Below, in pieces: positions 49,064 to 60,708 of a stretch of 64,000 nt of DNA. The notes below the pieces were generated by a model. The model was not told the DNA's origin, searched no databases, and worked only from the letters and a program-made list of their open reading frames with translations. Both the position numbers and the translations under genes were made by a program. The DNA is taken from NCBI RefSeq assembly GCF_012933545.1, contig NZ_JAADJU010000015.1, positions 1 to 64,000 on the forward strand, in the 5' to 3' direction. How positions within the stretch are numbered: position 1 is the stretch's first letter; every line of letters starts with the position of its first letter. This DNA comes from Rouxiella aceris (GTDB lineage Bacteria; Pseudomonadota; Gammaproteobacteria; Enterobacterales; Enterobacteriaceae).

Positions 49064-50641
49064 ATGAGTGAAAATATTCATAAGCATCGCATTCTTATCC
49101 TCGATTTCGGCTCTCAGTACACACAACTGGTTGCACGCCGCGTGCGTGAACTGGGTGTCTATTGTGAACTCTGGGCATGGGATGTTACCGAAGCCCAAAT
49201 CCGTGAGTTCAACCCGAACGGTATTATTCTGTCAGGTGGCCCGGAAAGCACCACTGAACAAGATAGCCCACGCGCACCGGATTATGTTTTCCAGGCGGGC
49301 GTGCCTGTTCTGGGTGTCTGCTACGGCATGCAGACCATGGCTATGCAGTTGGGTGGCCAGGTTGAAGGCTCTAACGAGCGCGAATTTGGTTATGCGCAGG
49401 TTGAAGTTCAGACCCCGAGCGCACTGATCCGCGATATCGAAGATGCACTGAGCGCTGATAACAAACCGCTGCTTGACGTCTGGATGAGCCACGGCGATAA
49501 AGTGACCGCTATTCCGTCTGACTTTGTCACCGTAGCCAGCACCGATACCTGCCCGTTTGCCATTATGGCCAACGAAGAAAAACGCTTCTACGGCGTGCAG
49601 TTCCACCCGGAAGTGACCCATACCCGTCAGGGCCTGCGTATTCTTGAACGTTTTGTTATGGACATCTGTCAGTGCGAAGCGCTGTGGACGCCGGCAAAAA
49701 TCATCGAAGACGCTATTGAACGCCTGCGTGTGCAGATTGGTAACGACCATGTGATCCTCGGCCTGTCTGGCGGCGTAGACTCCTCGGTTACCGCCATGCT
49801 GCTGCACCGTGCCATCGGCGATCGCCTGACCTGCGTATTTGTCGACAACGGCCTGCTGCGCTTAAACGAAGCCGATCAGGTTCTGGAAATGTTTGGCGAC
49901 CGTTTTGGTCTCAATATTGTCCACGTTGCTGCCGAAGAGCGTTTTCTGTCGGCATTGGCGGGGGAAAACGAACCAGAAGCCAAACGTAAAATCATTGGCC
50001 GCGTTTTTGTTGAAGTATTTGATGAAGAAGCTTGTAAACAAGACGCCGTTAAATGGCTGGCACAGGGCACCATCTATCCTGACGTGATTGAATCTGCCGC
50101 TTCGGCGACCGGTAAAGCGCACGTTATCAAGTCACACCACAACGTCGGTGGCTTGCCAAAAGAGATGAAGCTGGGGCTGGTTGAGCCATTAAAAGAACTG
50201 TTTAAAGATGAAGTGCGCAAGATCGGTCTCGAACTGGGTCTGCCGTACGATATGCTTTACCGCCATCCGTTCCCGGGTCCAGGTTTGGGCGTCCGTGTGC
50301 TGGGCGAAGTGAAGAAAGAGTACTGCGATCTGCTGCGTCGCGCCGATGCTATCTTTATAGAAGAACTGCATAAAGCGGATCTCTACCATAAAGTCAGCCA
50401 GGCCTTTACCGTCTTCCTGCCGGTGCGTTCGGTCGGCGTTATGGGTGATGGCCGTAAATACGATTGGGTTGTATCGCTGCGTGCGGTAGAAACCATCGAC
50501 TTTATGACCGCCCATTGGGCACATCTGCCTTACGATTTCCTTGGTCGCTGCTCTAACCGCATCATCAATGAAGTCGACGGTATTTCCCGCGTTGTTTATG
50601 ATATCTCCGGTAAACCACCGGCGACGATTGAGTGGGAATAA
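49064..50641 (+). CDS. guaA: GMP synthase (glutamine-hydrolysing)
   Basis: 525-aa enzyme aminating XMP to GMP. The N-terminal glutamine amidotransferase has the nucleophile motif GVCYGMQ; the PP-loop ATPase motif LSGGVDSS and the C-terminal dimerisation domain follow. Length equals E. coli GuaA. It forms the guaBA operon and ends before an intrinsic terminator. Confidence 0.98.
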   Translation: MSENIHKHRILILDFGSQYTQLVARRVRELGVYCELWAWDVTEAQIREFNPNGIILSGGPESTTEQDSPRAPDYVFQAGVPVLGVCYGMQTMAMQLGGQVEGSNEREFGYAQVEVQTPSALIRDIEDALSADNKPLLDVWMSHGDKVTAIPSDFVTVASTDTCPFAIMANEEKRFYGVQFHPEVTHTRQGLRILERFVMDICQCEALWTPAKIIEDAIERLRVQIGNDHVILGLSGGVDSSVTAMLLHRAIGDRLTCVFVDNGLLRLNEADQVLEMFGDRFGLNIVHVAAEERFLSALAGENEPEAKRKIIGRVFVEVFDEEACKQDAVKWLAQGTIYPDVIESAASATGKAHVIKSHHNVGGLPKEMKLGLVEPLKELFKDEVRKIGLELGLPYDMLYRHPFPGPGLGVRVLGEVKKEYCDLLRRADAIFIEELHKADLYHKVSQAFTVFLPVRSVGVMGDGRKYDWVVSLRAVETIDFMTAHWAHLPYDFLGRCSNRIINEVDGISRVVYDISGKPPATIEWE

Positions 50642-50688
50642 TTTAACGTCTGGCAACAGCCTGCACGTAAAAGCAGTGAAATCCCTCT

Positions 50689-50714
50689 AAGCCCGCGTAA
50701 CAGCGGGCTTTTTT
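50689..50714 (+). terminator. Intrinsic terminator after guaA
   Basis: Eight-bp arms AAGCCCGC / GCGGGCTT, loop GTAACA, then TTTT. It marks the end of conserved guaBA and the start of an accessory region. Confidence 0.88.
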
Positions 50715-51043
50715 GTTTTGGTATCTGGCACTTTCTGGCAGCTGTTAGCAACGGGAAACACGGTTTTTTCATGGGAATAATCATGATACGGACACTACCC
50801 TACTATTCTGCTCCGCCCAAAACTGGAAATCCGGCATAGATCAGCCCGTTTCTGCCAACCGGTACTGTAGTCCCTCCGGTTTTAGTTCCACACACTTTTT
50901 GAGATGGTAATCATTTATATGCAATAACATAGTGTGCCTATTGGGAGTGGGTACAACAGCCATTCGCCACGGGCTGATTTCGAAGAGGATCTAACTCCAC
51001 CTATCTTAGCGGATATTGTGTCGTGCCGATGATAGCTACAAAC

Positions 51044-51056
51044 TCACAGATGAGAC
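51044..51056. promoter_or_regulatory. Direct repeat 1 upstream of hipBA (candidate operator)
   Basis: TCACAGATGAGAC, identical to 51120-51132, start-to-start distance 76 bp. The pair brackets the promoter. Confidence 0.55.
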
Positions 51057-51081
51057 AGATGAACAATGGGTTAACCTTATT

Positions 51082-51111
51082 TTGCGAGATTTACTCCTTC
51101 GATGTTATGAT
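51082..51111 (+). promoter_or_regulatory. hipBA promoter
   Basis: TTGCGA (51082-51087), 18-bp spacer, TATGAT (51106-51111). Start would fall near 51118, at the edge of the second direct repeat. Confidence 0.55.
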
Positions 51112-51119
51112 TATTTGTA

Positions 51120-51132
51120 TCACAGATGAGAC
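51120..51132. promoter_or_regulatory. Direct repeat 2 upstream of hipBA (candidate operator)
   Basis: Second copy of TCACAGATGAGAC at the predicted transcription start, a position where a bound HipB-like repressor would block initiation. Confidence 0.55.
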
Positions 51133-51151
51133 GTAGCTGAGTGAGGTTAAG

Positions 51152-51703
51152 ATGCTCGAAGAAAAAAATATGAGTAAACTTCGTCGGACAAAAGGCTCAG
51201 TTGTACGGCCCTCGACCGAAGCCGCCTTGGCCAAATTAGGCAAGGACATCGAATTTGCACGTAGAGTAAGAGGCATCCCTGCTGATAGGTTTGCAAACTC
51301 AGCGGGTATCTCGCGCTCTACTCTACATCGACTTGAGAGTGGTAATTGTGCCGGTATCTCACTCAACACGCTTGCGATGGTGCTCACTGTTCTTGGAAAG
51401 CTTGATCTCTTGAGTAATTTGATCGACATGCGTAATGACGACATCGGTCTGTCTATGCTGCGTGAAAATGTTATGCAAAACACCATAACGCCCCATAAAG
51501 ATGTCAAAGCGAATGTCGTGTTACGGTCGGGGTCGAAGGTAGTGACACGAGCGTCAGGTACAGCGGCTACTAAGAAATCGACAGAATCTGCTGTAGAAAC
51601 AAAGGAGCAGGGAAATCAGAGGACGTTGGTGGTCAGTCCGTCAGGGCGTACATCATCGCTGCTATCTCGCTTAAAAGCTGCACGAGACTCTTCTGGCTCA
51701 TGA
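51152..51703 (+). CDS. HipB-like Xre-family antitoxin/repressor with long C-terminal tail
   Basis: 183-aa protein. The Xre helix-turn-helix spans about residues 28-90 (RVRGIPADRFANSAGISRSTLHRLESG). After it comes a tail of about 80 residues rich in Ser, Thr, Lys and Ala, ending SLLSRLKAARDSSGS. E. coli HipB has only 88 aa, so the tail is an addition, likely disordered. GAGG lies six bases before ATG 51152. It is 13 bp upstream of the HipA-like kinase, the standard antitoxin-toxin order. Confidence 0.8.
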   Translation: MLEEKNMSKLRRTKGSVVRPSTEAALAKLGKDIEFARRVRGIPADRFANSAGISRSTLHRLESGNCAGISLNTLAMVLTVLGKLDLLSNLIDMRNDDIGLSMLRENVMQNTITPHKDVKANVVLRSGSKVVTRASGTAATKKSTESAVETKEQGNQRTLVVSPSGRTSSLLSRLKAARDSSGS

Positions 51704-51716
51704 TTAGAGAATTGAT

Positions 51717-52991
51717 ATGAGGCAAAGACTTTACGTTTGGATGGATAATCAAGACCTGGTCGGACAGTTGGATTTCAATGTCGACGGAATACGACAGAAC
51801 TCCGTTTTTCGCTATGCACAGAGTTGGATCGATAATCCGGAAGGCTTTGATCTTGCTCCTTTTATGCCGCGCAGCCAGATAGTTGCATCGGCGAGCCTGC
51901 AGGGAAATTCATCGCCCCTTGTGATGCCGATCGCCGATAGCACGCCTGATTCCTGGGGGCGCGCGATTATGCGTGCAGCAAATGGCGGTCGCGCAATGAA
52001 TGATTTCGAGTACCTAATTGGGGTCGACGATTTCCTGCGTTCGGGCGCACTTCGTTTTTATGAGAGCGATGCGCCGGATGCGCTTCCTCTGGCCCAACCC
52101 CGGACTGGGGAAAATGCCTATTCCATACCACGGCTCATTGAACTCGAGACTATGATTCATGAGGCTCGCGCCTTTGAGGTAGATCCGGCCCATTATCGTG
52201 AAAATCGGGCAAAGTTGCTTGCCGGACAAATATTGCTTGATGCTGCAGGCTCGTTAGGCGGCGCGCGACCAAAAGTAAATGTGCGTGCAGAGGACCAGAC
52301 TATCTGGATAGCGAAGTTGCCTAAGATGGGCGATGAATACGATATGGCGTGTGCCGAAGTACTGACACTTCGTCTCGCTGGTGAAATAGGAATGACGGTT
52401 GCTGAAGCTAAGCTACTTGTCGTTGCCGGCCAATTTCCGGTTGCTTTAATCAAGCGTTTTGATCGAACTTACGAAGATGTTAAAACCCCTGGTCGTATCC
52501 ATTTTATCACGGCACAGACTTTTATGGGGTTAGCAGGGACTGAGCCATCAAACTATGCCTCGTTAGCAGAGCTGATGTTGATAAATGGTGCTGGTGATGA
52601 TTTGGTCGAGCTTTGGACTCGTATGGCTTATTCTGTGTTGATCCAGAATACAGACGATCATCTGCGTAATCACGGCTTCATCCGAACGGCCAATCGCTGG
52701 GCTCTTTCCCCCGCCTATGATATTAATCCCGACCCGTTAGTTGGCGGCACCCTTAAGACTGCCATAAGCGATATTCATGGGAATCAACTCAACATTTTAG
52801 AGGTACTGGACGCGGCGCCGCTCTTCAATATCGACGAGGGTGAAGCTCGCGAGGCTCTCAGGGTTATGGCGGAAATCATTGCAGACAGATGGCGCCCTCT
52901 TGCCTCGGAGTTGGGAATGACGTCGAAAGACATCAAGGCGCTTGCACCAGCCTTTGAAAGCCCGCAGGTGAGAGCAGCATTGAGTCTGTGA
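51717..52991 (+). CDS. HipA-like Ser/Thr kinase toxin
   Basis: 424-aa kinase of the HipA family. N-terminal HipA_N-type domain (YVWMDNQDLVGQLDF), then GSLGGARPKVNV (nucleotide-binding loop), catalytic NTDDHLRNHGF and metal-binding LSPAYDINP. E. coli HipA (440 aa) phosphorylates glutamyl-tRNA synthetase and causes persistence; other members modify other synthetases, so the target here is unknown. All catalytic residues look intact. The module sits between conserved guaBA and the mal block, consistent with acquisition. Confidence 0.86.
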   Translation: MRQRLYVWMDNQDLVGQLDFNVDGIRQNSVFRYAQSWIDNPEGFDLAPFMPRSQIVASASLQGNSSPLVMPIADSTPDSWGRAIMRAANGGRAMNDFEYLIGVDDFLRSGALRFYESDAPDALPLAQPRTGENAYSIPRLIELETMIHEARAFEVDPAHYRENRAKLLAGQILLDAAGSLGGARPKVNVRAEDQTIWIAKLPKMGDEYDMACAEVLTLRLAGEIGMTVAEAKLLVVAGQFPVALIKRFDRTYEDVKTPGRIHFITAQTFMGLAGTEPSNYASLAELMLINGAGDDLVELWTRMAYSVLIQNTDDHLRNHGFIRTANRWALSPAYDINPDPLVGGTLKTAISDIHGNQLNILEVLDAAPLFNIDEGEAREALRVMAEIIADRWRPLASELGMTSKDIKALAPAFESPQVRAALSL

Positions 52992-53106
52992 TAATCGAAT
53001 TTCTGCAGCGATATTCAGTATCTACAATCTCCCGCTATCGATAGATTGCAGTTTCTGCATCCTGGATCTCCCGCCGCTTTTATTGTGTCATGGCTGACTA
53101 GATGCC

Positions 53107-55833
53107 TTATGCCCCGTACCCCATCACCTGCAACAGATGCTGCGCCTGCTGTACCGCTTCCTGGCGGTGCGCCACGCCCAGTTTCTGATAGAGGTTGCGG
53201 ATATGGGTTTTGATGGTGGTGGAAGCCACGGCCAGCTCTCCGGCAATCTGGTCATTGCTGTAGCCGGAATAAATCAGCCCCAAAACCTGCCATTCACGCT
53301 GGGTTAGTGGGCTGGTGCGGATCAGCTCTGGCACCTGTGGATGCGTCAGCAGCTTATTGACAAAGCCTTCGTCGAAGTGGGCAAACTTATGGCGATGATG
53401 CTGGTTAATCTCGCGCAGGATCAGCTGCGCCCGGCGCTGCTCCAGGTCGGGCAGCAGGTTAAGCTGGATCAACTGACGCAGCTGCTGGGCCATCATCTCA
53501 CCTTCAATCACAAAGTGGCTGATAAACCCGGTGCGGTTCGCCAGCCCCAGCGCTTCAATCAGCGCGCGCTGTGCTTCGCCTTTGCGCCCGGTGTGCCAGT
53601 AAAGCAGATTACTCAGCAGCAGGTTACGGTTCAGGTCGCTGGTCAGGCGCAACTGACGGGCATGCTGATTCAGCTCATCCAGTACCACTTCGGCTTCATC
53701 AAACTTCTCAAGCAGGATCTGCACGCGGGCAATATTGCGCCACTGGCCCTGCTGGAAGTGGTTATCCGCCATATCAGGTTTACGCGCCTGTTGCAGCCAC
53801 TGGCTGGCGGCTGCTTTATCCCCGGTCATCTGCCAGTAGGTTACCCGTGGTTTATCGGTGTTGGTCAGCCAGTCGATATGATACTGACCGGTTTTCAGCA
53901 GCGCCTCACAGCGCTGTAAATGATGATGGGCATTATCGAGCTGTCCGCGCGCCAGCGAGCACTTGGCCAGCATTGCCAGACACTGTAACTGCTGCTGCGG
54001 CTGGAAGTTGATCAGCACTTCCAGTCCCTGGCGCGCAGCCTCTTCTGCATCGTCCAGGCGTGACCACGACCACAGCAGTTGTGAACGCAGGCGCAGTAAA
54101 AACTCATGCATCGGCAGCTGTTCAAGGTGCTGCTCGCGTACCAGTTCGAAGGCGCGCTCCTGCATCTCAAAGGCGGCCTGCAAAAATCCCTGGGCGATCA
54201 GGATCTCGCTCTGCTGCAACAGTGCCCAGAGGGCATAGTGATAGGCTTCGTGGCGGCGGGCAATCTGTTCTGTCTGCTGCATCAGCGGCAGGGCACGGGC
54301 CAGGTCGCCTTTGCAGTGCTGGATCTCTCCGGTGACGGAGGTCGCGACGATGCGGCTGTAATAACTTTCATACGGCAGAAAACGCAGCGCCTCGGCGGCC
54401 AGCTGTTCTGCTTCATCCTGGCGGCCATCATTAATCGCCACCTGCGCGCGCAGCGCGTTAAACTCGGCGGTTAAATCCTGCTCCATCACGATATTGTGCT
54501 TCAGCATTTCGCTTTCGGCCTGTGCCAGCAGGGTCTCGACCTCTGCGTAACGATGCTGGCTCTGCGCCAGCCATGCCTGCAACAGCACCAGCTTAGGGCT
54601 CTGGATCAGCCGGTCGTAGGGTAGTGCGGCCAGGCACTCTTCCAATAGCGCCAGTTCGCTCTGATTAAACAGCGACCAGGCGTGTTGCAGCATGATATCG
54701 CGCAGCATATCGATATCATCGGCACCCAGCGCATGATGAATGGCTTCCGCCGGGAACCCCTGTTCCAGCCAGCCTTCGGCAGCGGCACGGTGAATGGCAG
54801 GCAGTTCGGTCGCCAGCTCCCACTGGCAGCGCTGACGCAGGAAGGTAGCGAACAGTGGATGGAAGTTAAACCACTCGCCGGTGTCATCCATGCGGTGAAT
54901 AAACAGGCCCTGACGTTCTAACTCTTCCAGGCGCTGTTGGCCATTGTCGCCCCCGGTCAGGCGCACAATTAGCGCGTCATTCATTGAACGCAGCAGAGAG
55001 CAGCGCAGCAGGAAATCACGGGTTGACGCATCCACGCGATCCAGCACTTCATCCACCAGATAGTCGGAGAGATGGCTGGCGTTCAGCCCGGAGAGTTTAC
55101 GGGCTGACTGCTGGGTGGACTGGCGTGAAGGCGTGCTGGACTGGCGTGCCGACAGGGCAATCAGCTGTAGAGCGGTAGCCCAACCGGCAACGTCGTCGCA
55201 CAGGCGGTTGCTGTCGGCCTGATCGATGGGATCTTTCAGGCGGTTGTCGAAAAATTGCTGCGTTTCAGGATGAGTAAATGCCAGATGTGAAGCATTCAGT
55301 TCAAGGAGCTGCTCGCGCACGCGTAAATTGGCAATACCCAGCGGCGGCACGGTACGCGAAAGCACCACCAGCGAGAGGTTTTCCGGCTGATGCCGCAGAA
55401 AGAAGCGCATCCCTTCATGGATCGCATCATTGGAAATCAGATGATAATCGTCAATCACCAGCAGCAGCGGGCGGTGCCAGTCGGAGAGCTCAACAAACAG
55501 CTGGGCAAACAGCGCTGGCAGGCTGGCGTACTGATGCTTGAGGCTCAGTGCCTCACTTTTCACGCAGTGGCCGCCACAAGCCTGCTGCACGGCGGCGATC
55601 AAATAACTGGCGAAGCGTTCCGGCAGGTTGTCGCTTTCATCAAGAGAATACCAGCCCAGATCGCTCTTACCCGCAGCCCAGTGGGCGACCAGCGTTGTCT
55701 TGCCATATCCCGCCGGACTGGCGACGAGGGTCAGACGATAATGCGCCGCTGCCGAAAGCCTTGTCAGTAATCGGTCACGAACCACGGTATTTTGCTGCCG
55801 CACCGGGCGGCTCAATTTTGATGGGATCAGCAT
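53107..55833 (-). CDS. malT: Maltotriose-responsive transcriptional activator MalT
   Basis: 908-aa STAND-class regulator that binds ATP and maltotriose and activates the mal regulon. Walker [11 protein letters not shown] (about residues 36-45), a long TPR-like superhelix in the middle, and a C-terminal LuxR-type helix-turn-helix ([25 protein letters not shown]). Length is near E. coli MalT (901 aa). It is divergent from malPQ with candidate MalT boxes between. Confidence 0.97.
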   Translation of the reverse strand: MLIPSKLSRPVRQQNTVVRDRLLTRLSAAAHYRLTLVASPAGYGKTTLVAHWAAGKSDLGWYSLDESDNLPERFASYLIAAVQQACGGHCVKSEALSLKHQYASLPALFAQLFVELSDWHRPLLLVIDDYHLISNDAIHEGMRFFLRHQPENLSLVVLSRTVPPLGIANLRVREQLLELNASHLAFTHPETQQFFDNRLKDPIDQADSNRLCDDVAGWATALQLIALSARQSSTPSRQSTQQSARKLSGLNASHLSDYLVDEVLDRVDASTRDFLLRCSLLRSMNDALIVRLTGGDNGQQRLEELERQGLFIHRMDDTGEWFNFHPLFATFLRQRCQWELATELPAIHRAAAEGWLEQGFPAEAIHHALGADDIDMLRDIMLQHAWSLFNQSELALLEECLAALPYDRLIQSPKLVLLQAWLAQSQHRYAEVETLLAQAESEMLKHNIVMEQDLTAEFNALRAQVAINDGRQDEAEQLAAEALRFLPYESYYSRIVATSVTGEIQHCKGDLARALPLMQQTEQIARRHEAYHYALWALLQQSEILIAQGFLQAAFEMQERAFELVREQHLEQLPMHEFLLRLRSQLLWSWSRLDDAEEAARQGLEVLINFQPQQQLQCLAMLAKCSLARGQLDNAHHHLQRCEALLKTGQYHIDWLTNTDKPRVTYWQMTGDKAAASQWLQQARKPDMADNHFQQGQWRNIARVQILLEKFDEAEVVLDELNQHARQLRLTSDLNRNLLLSNLLYWHTGRKGEAQRALIEALGLANRTGFISHFVIEGEMMAQQLRQLIQLNLLPDLEQRRAQLILREINQHHRHKFAHFDEGFVNKLLTHPQVPELIRTSPLTQREWQVLGLIYSGYSNDQIAGELAVASTTIKTHIRNLYQKLGVAHRQEAVQQAQHLLQVMGYGA

Positions 55834-56153
55834 TTTATTCGATTCTGTTGACGGTAGTCAGGGGGCGTTATAATTATTTCGCAGCGTGTAATTAATTCTT
55901 TTCCTAAATTCCTCCTTTGAAACATCGAATGCAACAATGTTACGTATTTACATGTTGTTAACTTGCTCTGCATCACATTTCTTAAAACAAATTTTATACC
56001 ACTCCTCCTGAGCATCCCCCTCCCACGGCTACGCCCCGTTTCTCCTCCCTGTCTAATCGCTGACAGGAGGATGTTGCCCAGGGTACATGGCTTCAGCATA
56101 GGCACGATAAACAACCCACTTTCCCGACAAATTCCCGAATAAAGAGGCATGTG
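55834..56153. promoter_or_regulatory. malT/malP divergent control region with candidate MalT boxes
   Basis: 320 bp. Sites resembling GGGGAKGAGG: AGGGAGGAGA on the minus strand at 56041-56050 (8 of 10), CAGGAGGAGT on the minus strand at 56001-56010 (7 of 10) and CAGGAGGATG on the plus strand at 56064-56073 (7 of 10). They lie 80-150 bp before malP, as expected for MalT activation. A good CRP site for malT was not found; only a TCACA half-site near 55974. Confidence 0.55.
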
Positions 56154-58556
56154 ATGCAGGTGACCTTAGATAAAACGCAGTTTACCGCCGCGCTTAAACG
56201 CCAGTGGCAGGGGTTCGGTTTACAGCAGGCGCAGGATATGACGCCGCACCAGTGGTGGCAGGCGACCAGTGCCGCCTTATCCGAGCAGCTCAACGCGCAG
56301 CCTGCACCGGCGACGACGGAACAGCCGCAGCGCCATGTGAACTATATTTCCATGGAATTTCTGATCGGACGCCTGACGGCCAACAACCTGATTAACCTCG
56401 GCTGGTATGAAACGGTGAACCAGGCGCTGAAAGAACAGGGCGTAGCATTGGCCGATGTGCTGGAGCAGGAGACCGATCCGGCGCTGGGTAACGGTGGGCT
56501 GGGGCGTCTGGCTGCCTGCTTCCTCGACTCAATGGCCACCGTTGGCCAGCCGGCTACCGGTTACGGTTTAAATTATCAGTACGGTCTGTTCCGCCAGTCG
56601 TTCAAAGATGGCCAGCAGCAGGAAGCGCCGGATAACTGGCATCGCGAAAGCTATCCGTGGTTCAACCACAACAGCACGCTGTCGGTCGACGTGGCATTCG
56701 GCGGCAAGCTGGTAAAAGATGCGCAGGGTGTAGAGCAGTGGCAGCCTGCGTTTAGGCTGCGCGGCGAAGCCTGGGATCTGCCCGTGGTGGGCTATAAAAA
56801 TGGCGTAACTCAGCCGCTGCGTCTGTGGCAGGCCACCGACGTGCATCCGTTCGATCTCACCCTGTTTAACGAAGGGGCCTTCCTGAAAGCGGAACAGAAA
56901 GGGATCGACGCGGCGAAGCTGACCAAAGTGCTCTATCCGAATGACAATCATGATGCCGGTAAACGCCTGCGTCTGATGCAGCAATATTTTCAGTGCGCCT
57001 GCTCAGTGGCGGATATTCTGCGTCGTCATCACTTCCTTGAGCGCAAAATCCAGGATCTGCCGGAGTATGAGGTGATCCAGTTGAATGATACCCATCCAAC
57101 GATTGCCATCCCGGAACTGCTGCGCATCTTGATCGATGAGCATCAGTTGGAGTGGGACGCGGCCTGGGCGATCGTGCAGAAGACCTTTGCTTACACCAAC
57201 CACACGCTGATGCCGGAAGCGCTGGAGTGCTGGGATGAAAAATTAGTGCGCAGCCTGCTGCCACGCCACTTCTCACTGATCAAGGCGATCAACGCCCGCT
57301 TTAAAAAAGTGGTGGAAAAACAGTGGCCGGGTGACAAAGGCGTATGGGAAAAACTCTCGGTTCATCAGAACAAACAGGTACGCATGGCCAACCTGTGTGT
57401 AGTCAGCGGTTTTGCGGTAAACGGCGTGGCAGCACTGCACTCCGAGCTGGTGGTTAAGGATCTGTTCCCGGAATACCACCAACTGTGGCCGAACAAATTC
57501 CATAACGTCACCAATGGCATCACGCCGCGTCGCTGGTTAAAACAGTGCAACCCGGCGCTGTCATCGTTGATTGATGAGACGCTGAAAACCGAATGGGTGA
57601 ACCATCTGGATGCGCTGCAAGGGCTGGAGCCTTTCGCCGATGATGCGGCATTCTGCCAGCGCTATCAGCAAATCAAGCGTGATAACAAAGTTAAACTGGC
57701 CGCGTACGTGAAGCAGGTGATGGGACTGACGCTTAATCCGGATGCGATTTTCGACGTGCAGATCAAACGTCTGCATGAGTACAAACGTCAGCATCTCAAC
57801 CTGTTGCACATTTTGTCGCTCTACCGTCAGTTGCGTGATAACCCGCAAAGGGATGTTGTGCCGCGCGTGTTCCTGTTTGGCGCCAAAGCGGCACCGGGCT
57901 ATTACCTGGCGAAAAACATTATTTACGCCATCAACCAGGTCGCCGAGAAGATTAATCACGATCCGCTGGTGCGCGATCGTCTGAAAGTGGTGTTTATCCC
58001 GGATTATCGCGTATCGGTGGCTGAGCTGATGATCCCGGCGGCAGATATCTCCGAACAGATCTCCACCGCAGGTAAAGAGGCTTCCGGTACCGGCAATATG
58101 AAACTGGCGCTGAACGGTGCACTGACCGTCGGTACCCTTGACGGGGCCAATGTGGAGATCGCCGAACAGGTGGGCGCAGAGAATATTTTTATCTTCGGTA
58201 ACACCGTTGATCAGGTCAAAGCGTTGCAGGCTAAAGGCTACGATCCGCTGAAAATCCGTAAAAAGGATAAGCATCTGGACCGTATCCTGAAAGAGCTGGA
58301 AAACGGCTTTTTTAGCAACGGCGACAAACAGGCGTTCAGCCCAATGCTCGATAGTCTGCTCGACGGCGGCGACCCTTATCTGGTGCTGGCCGACTTTGCG
58401 GATTACTGCGCCGCGCAGGAGAAAGTGGATGTGCTATATCGCCATCGCGATGAATGGACGCGCAAAACTGTTCTCAACACCGCCCGTGTCGGCATGTTCA
58501 GCTCTGATCGATCAATCCGTGATTATCAGCAACGCATCTGGCAGGCGAAACGCTAA
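56154..58556 (+). CDS. malP: Maltodextrin phosphorylase
   Basis: 800-aa PLP glycosyltransferase that phosphorolyses maltodextrins to glucose-1-phosphate. The PLP motif [23 protein letters not shown] and substrate motifs ([19 protein letters not shown]) are intact. ATG 56154 has AGAGG six bases upstream; GTG 56151 is too close to it. Length fits E. coli MalP (797 aa). It is first in malPQ; malQ follows after nine bases. Confidence 0.97.
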   Translation: MQVTLDKTQFTAALKRQWQGFGLQQAQDMTPHQWWQATSAALSEQLNAQPAPATTEQPQRHVNYISMEFLIGRLTANNLINLGWYETVNQALKEQGVALADVLEQETDPALGNGGLGRLAACFLDSMATVGQPATGYGLNYQYGLFRQSFKDGQQQEAPDNWHRESYPWFNHNSTLSVDVAFGGKLVKDAQGVEQWQPAFRLRGEAWDLPVVGYKNGVTQPLRLWQATDVHPFDLTLFNEGAFLKAEQKGIDAAKLTKVLYPNDNHDAGKRLRLMQQYFQCACSVADILRRHHFLERKIQDLPEYEVIQLNDTHPTIAIPELLRILIDEHQLEWDAAWAIVQKTFAYTNHTLMPEALECWDEKLVRSLLPRHFSLIKAINARFKKVVEKQWPGDKGVWEKLSVHQNKQVRMANLCVVSGFAVNGVAALHSELVVKDLFPEYHQLWPNKFHNVTNGITPRRWLKQCNPALSSLIDETLKTEWVNHLDALQGLEPFADDAAFCQRYQQIKRDNKVKLAAYVKQVMGLTLNPDAIFDVQIKRLHEYKRQHLNLLHILSLYRQLRDNPQRDVVPRVFLFGAKAAPGYYLAKNIIYAINQVAEKINHDPLVRDRLKVVFIPDYRVSVAELMIPAADISEQISTAGKEASGTGNMKLALNGALTVGTLDGANVEIAEQVGAENIFIFGNTVDQVKALQAKGYDPLKIRKKDKHLDRILKELENGFFSNGDKQAFSPMLDSLLDGGDPYLVLADFADYCAAQEKVDVLYRHRDEWTRKTVLNTARVGMFSSDRSIRDYQQRIWQAKR

Positions 58557-58565
58557 GGAGTCCCC

Positions 58566-60653
58566 ATGGAGAACAACACGCTGGAACAGGCTGCCAGGGA
58601 GGCGGGGATCTCCTCCGGATTTATTAACGCGCACGGCCAGCAGCAGGCGATTGCGCCGGAAACCAAACGCGAGCTGTTAACGGCGATGGGCTGGGAGATA
58701 GGGCGCCGTCAGGGCTCCACTCCGCTACCGGCGGTAAAAGTCTTTGTCGCTGGCCAGCGTCTGGCGCTGCCGATAGAGGGCGACGGGGAATACCACTGGG
58801 CATTACAGCTGGAGAGCGGGGCCACTCGGCGTGGCCGCATCAGTGGCAAGATGACCTTGGCGCTGGCGGGGAAAATCCCGCCAGGCTACCACCAACTCAC
58901 CCTGACGCAAGATGCGCACAGCTGGGAATGTCGGGTGATTGTCGCCCCGAAGCGCTGCTATGAACCGGATGCCCTGCTGGCCGGGAAAAAGCTGTGGGGT
59001 GCCTGCGTGCAGCTCTACACGCTGCGATCGGAGAGTAACTGGGGTATCGGTGACTTTGGCGACCTTAATCTGCTGCTGAAAAACATTGCCCAACGCGGTG
59101 GTGCGTTTGTCGGGTTGAACCCCATTCATGCGCTCTATCCGGCCAACCCGGCAGCGGCCAGTCCTTACAGTCCGTCATCGCGGCGCTGGCTGAATGTGAT
59201 CTATATCGACGTCGGCGCAGTGGATGATTTCAGGCAGAGCGAGGCGGCACAGCGCTGGTGGCAGTTGCCAGAGACGCGGCAGCGCGTAGAGGCGGTGCGC
59301 GCCACTGAGGCAGTGGATTACGTCGAAGTGATGCCGCTAAAACTTGAAGGGCTGCGACTGGCGTACGCGCATTTCCTTGGGCGTAAACCGCAGGATACGC
59401 AGGTCAAAGCCTTGGCCAGCTTTATCCGCCAGGGCGGCGAGAGCCTCTATTTGCAGGCGGCCTTTGATGCGCTGTACGCACACCTCGCCAAAGAGAGCGA
59501 TGTGGCGCTGGGCTGGGATCACTGGCCTGAGCAATACCATGATGCGCGCGGCCCGGCGGTACGTGCATTCTGCGAGCAGTATACGCAGGAGGTGGAGTTT
59601 TATTTGTGGTTGCAATGGCTGGCAGAGACGCAGTTTGCGAAATGCTACCTCACCAGCCAGCAACAGGCGATGCCGCTGGGGCTATACCGCGATCTGGCGG
59701 TCGGCGTGGTTGGCGGTGGGTCGGAGACCTGGGGTGATGGTGAGCTGTACTGCCTGAAGGCCTCGATAGGCGCACCGCCGGATATCCTCGGCCCGCTGGG
59801 GCAGAACTGGGATCTACGCCCGGTGGATCCGCATGTGATGGTAAAACGCGGTTATCAGCCGTTTATCGATCTGCTGCGGGCCAATATGACCAGCTGCGGC
59901 GCGTTACGCATTGACCATGTGATGGCGCTGCTGCGCCTGTGGTGGATCCCGACAGGTGAGACGGCGGATAAAGGGGCTTACGTTCATTATCCGGTTGACG
60001 ATCTGCTGGCGATCCTGGCGCTCGAGAGCCAGCGTCATCGCTGTATGGTGATCGGTGAGGATCTGGGCACGGTGCCGGTGGAGATCGTCAGCAAGCTGCG
60101 TGAGGGTGGGGTTTACTCTTACAAGGTGCTCTATTTCGAGCGCGATGAAGAGAATAACTTCCGTGCGCCGCAGTCGTATCCGATACAGGCGATGGCGACC
60201 ATTACCACCCACGATCTGCCGACGCTGCGTGGCTACTGGCAGGCTGACGATCTGACGCTGGGGAAAACGCTTGGGTTGTATCGTGATGAGAGCGTGTTGC
60301 AGGAGCTGTATCTTGACCGCGCACGGGCGCGTCAGGGGCTGCTCGATGGGCTGCATCATTATGACTGTATTCCGAAGAAAACCGGACGCCACGCCGATTT
60401 GATGGCGATGACGCCGGTGATCAGTCGTGGTTTACAGCGCTACGTTGCCGACAGCGCCTGTGCGCTGCTTGGGCTGCAGCCAGAGGACTGGCTGGATATG
60501 GACTCGCCGGTCAACGTGCCGGGCACCAGCAGTGAATATCCCAACTGGCGGCGTAAGCTTTCACATACGCTGGCGGAGATCTTCGCCGACGAGCAGGTTA
60601 ATAAGCTGATTAAAGACCTTGATAAACGGCGGCGTAATGTGTCGGTGATCTGA
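58566..60653 (+). CDS. malQ: 4-alpha-glucanotransferase (amylomaltase)
   Basis: 695-aa GH77 enzyme that disproportionates maltose and maltodextrins, making longer chains for MalP and releasing glucose. GH77 signatures: LRIDHVMALLRLWWIP (nucleophile Asp), MVIGEDLGTVP (acid/base Glu) and ITTHDLPTLRGYW. AAGGAG precedes ATG. Length equals E. coli MalQ (694 aa). It is convergent with malG; a terminator lies between. Confidence 0.97.
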   Translation: MENNTLEQAAREAGISSGFINAHGQQQAIAPETKRELLTAMGWEIGRRQGSTPLPAVKVFVAGQRLALPIEGDGEYHWALQLESGATRRGRISGKMTLALAGKIPPGYHQLTLTQDAHSWECRVIVAPKRCYEPDALLAGKKLWGACVQLYTLRSESNWGIGDFGDLNLLLKNIAQRGGAFVGLNPIHALYPANPAAASPYSPSSRRWLNVIYIDVGAVDDFRQSEAAQRWWQLPETRQRVEAVRATEAVDYVEVMPLKLEGLRLAYAHFLGRKPQDTQVKALASFIRQGGESLYLQAAFDALYAHLAKESDVALGWDHWPEQYHDARGPAVRAFCEQYTQEVEFYLWLQWLAETQFAKCYLTSQQQAMPLGLYRDLAVGVVGGGSETWGDGELYCLKASIGAPPDILGPLGQNWDLRPVDPHVMVKRGYQPFIDLLRANMTSCGALRIDHVMALLRLWWIPTGETADKGAYVHYPVDDLLAILALESQRHRCMVIGEDLGTVPVEIVSKLREGGVYSYKVLYFERDEENNFRAPQSYPIQAMATITTHDLPTLRGYWQADDLTLGKTLGLYRDESVLQELYLDRARARQGLLDGLHHYDCIPKKTGRHADLMAMTPVISRGLQRYVADSACALLGLQPEDWLDMDSPVNVPGTSSEYPNWRRKLSHTLAEIFADEQVNKLIKDLDKRRRNVSVI

Positions 60654-60668
60654 GGCTAACGCAGTTGG

Positions 60669-60708
60669 AAAAGGGTTTCTCCCGGTGGGGGGGAACCCTT
60701 TTTTTTGG
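60669..60708 (+). terminator. malPQ terminator
   Basis: Arms AAAAGGGTT / AACCCTTTT with a loop of about 15 nt, ending in a long T-run. Confidence 0.8.

Larger units (their letters stand above)
50715..51151. other. Intergenic region between guaA and hipBA
   Basis: 437 bp with no coding frame of note. The last 110 bp hold the hipBA promoter and two direct repeats (described separately). The first 300 bp show base composition unlike the neighbours but no recognisable insertion-sequence ends, tRNA or att site. Confidence 0.45.

Noticed and set aside
55955-55980. CRP site for malT
   Set aside because: Only a TCACA half-site is present; the partner half TGTGA is missing at the proper distance.
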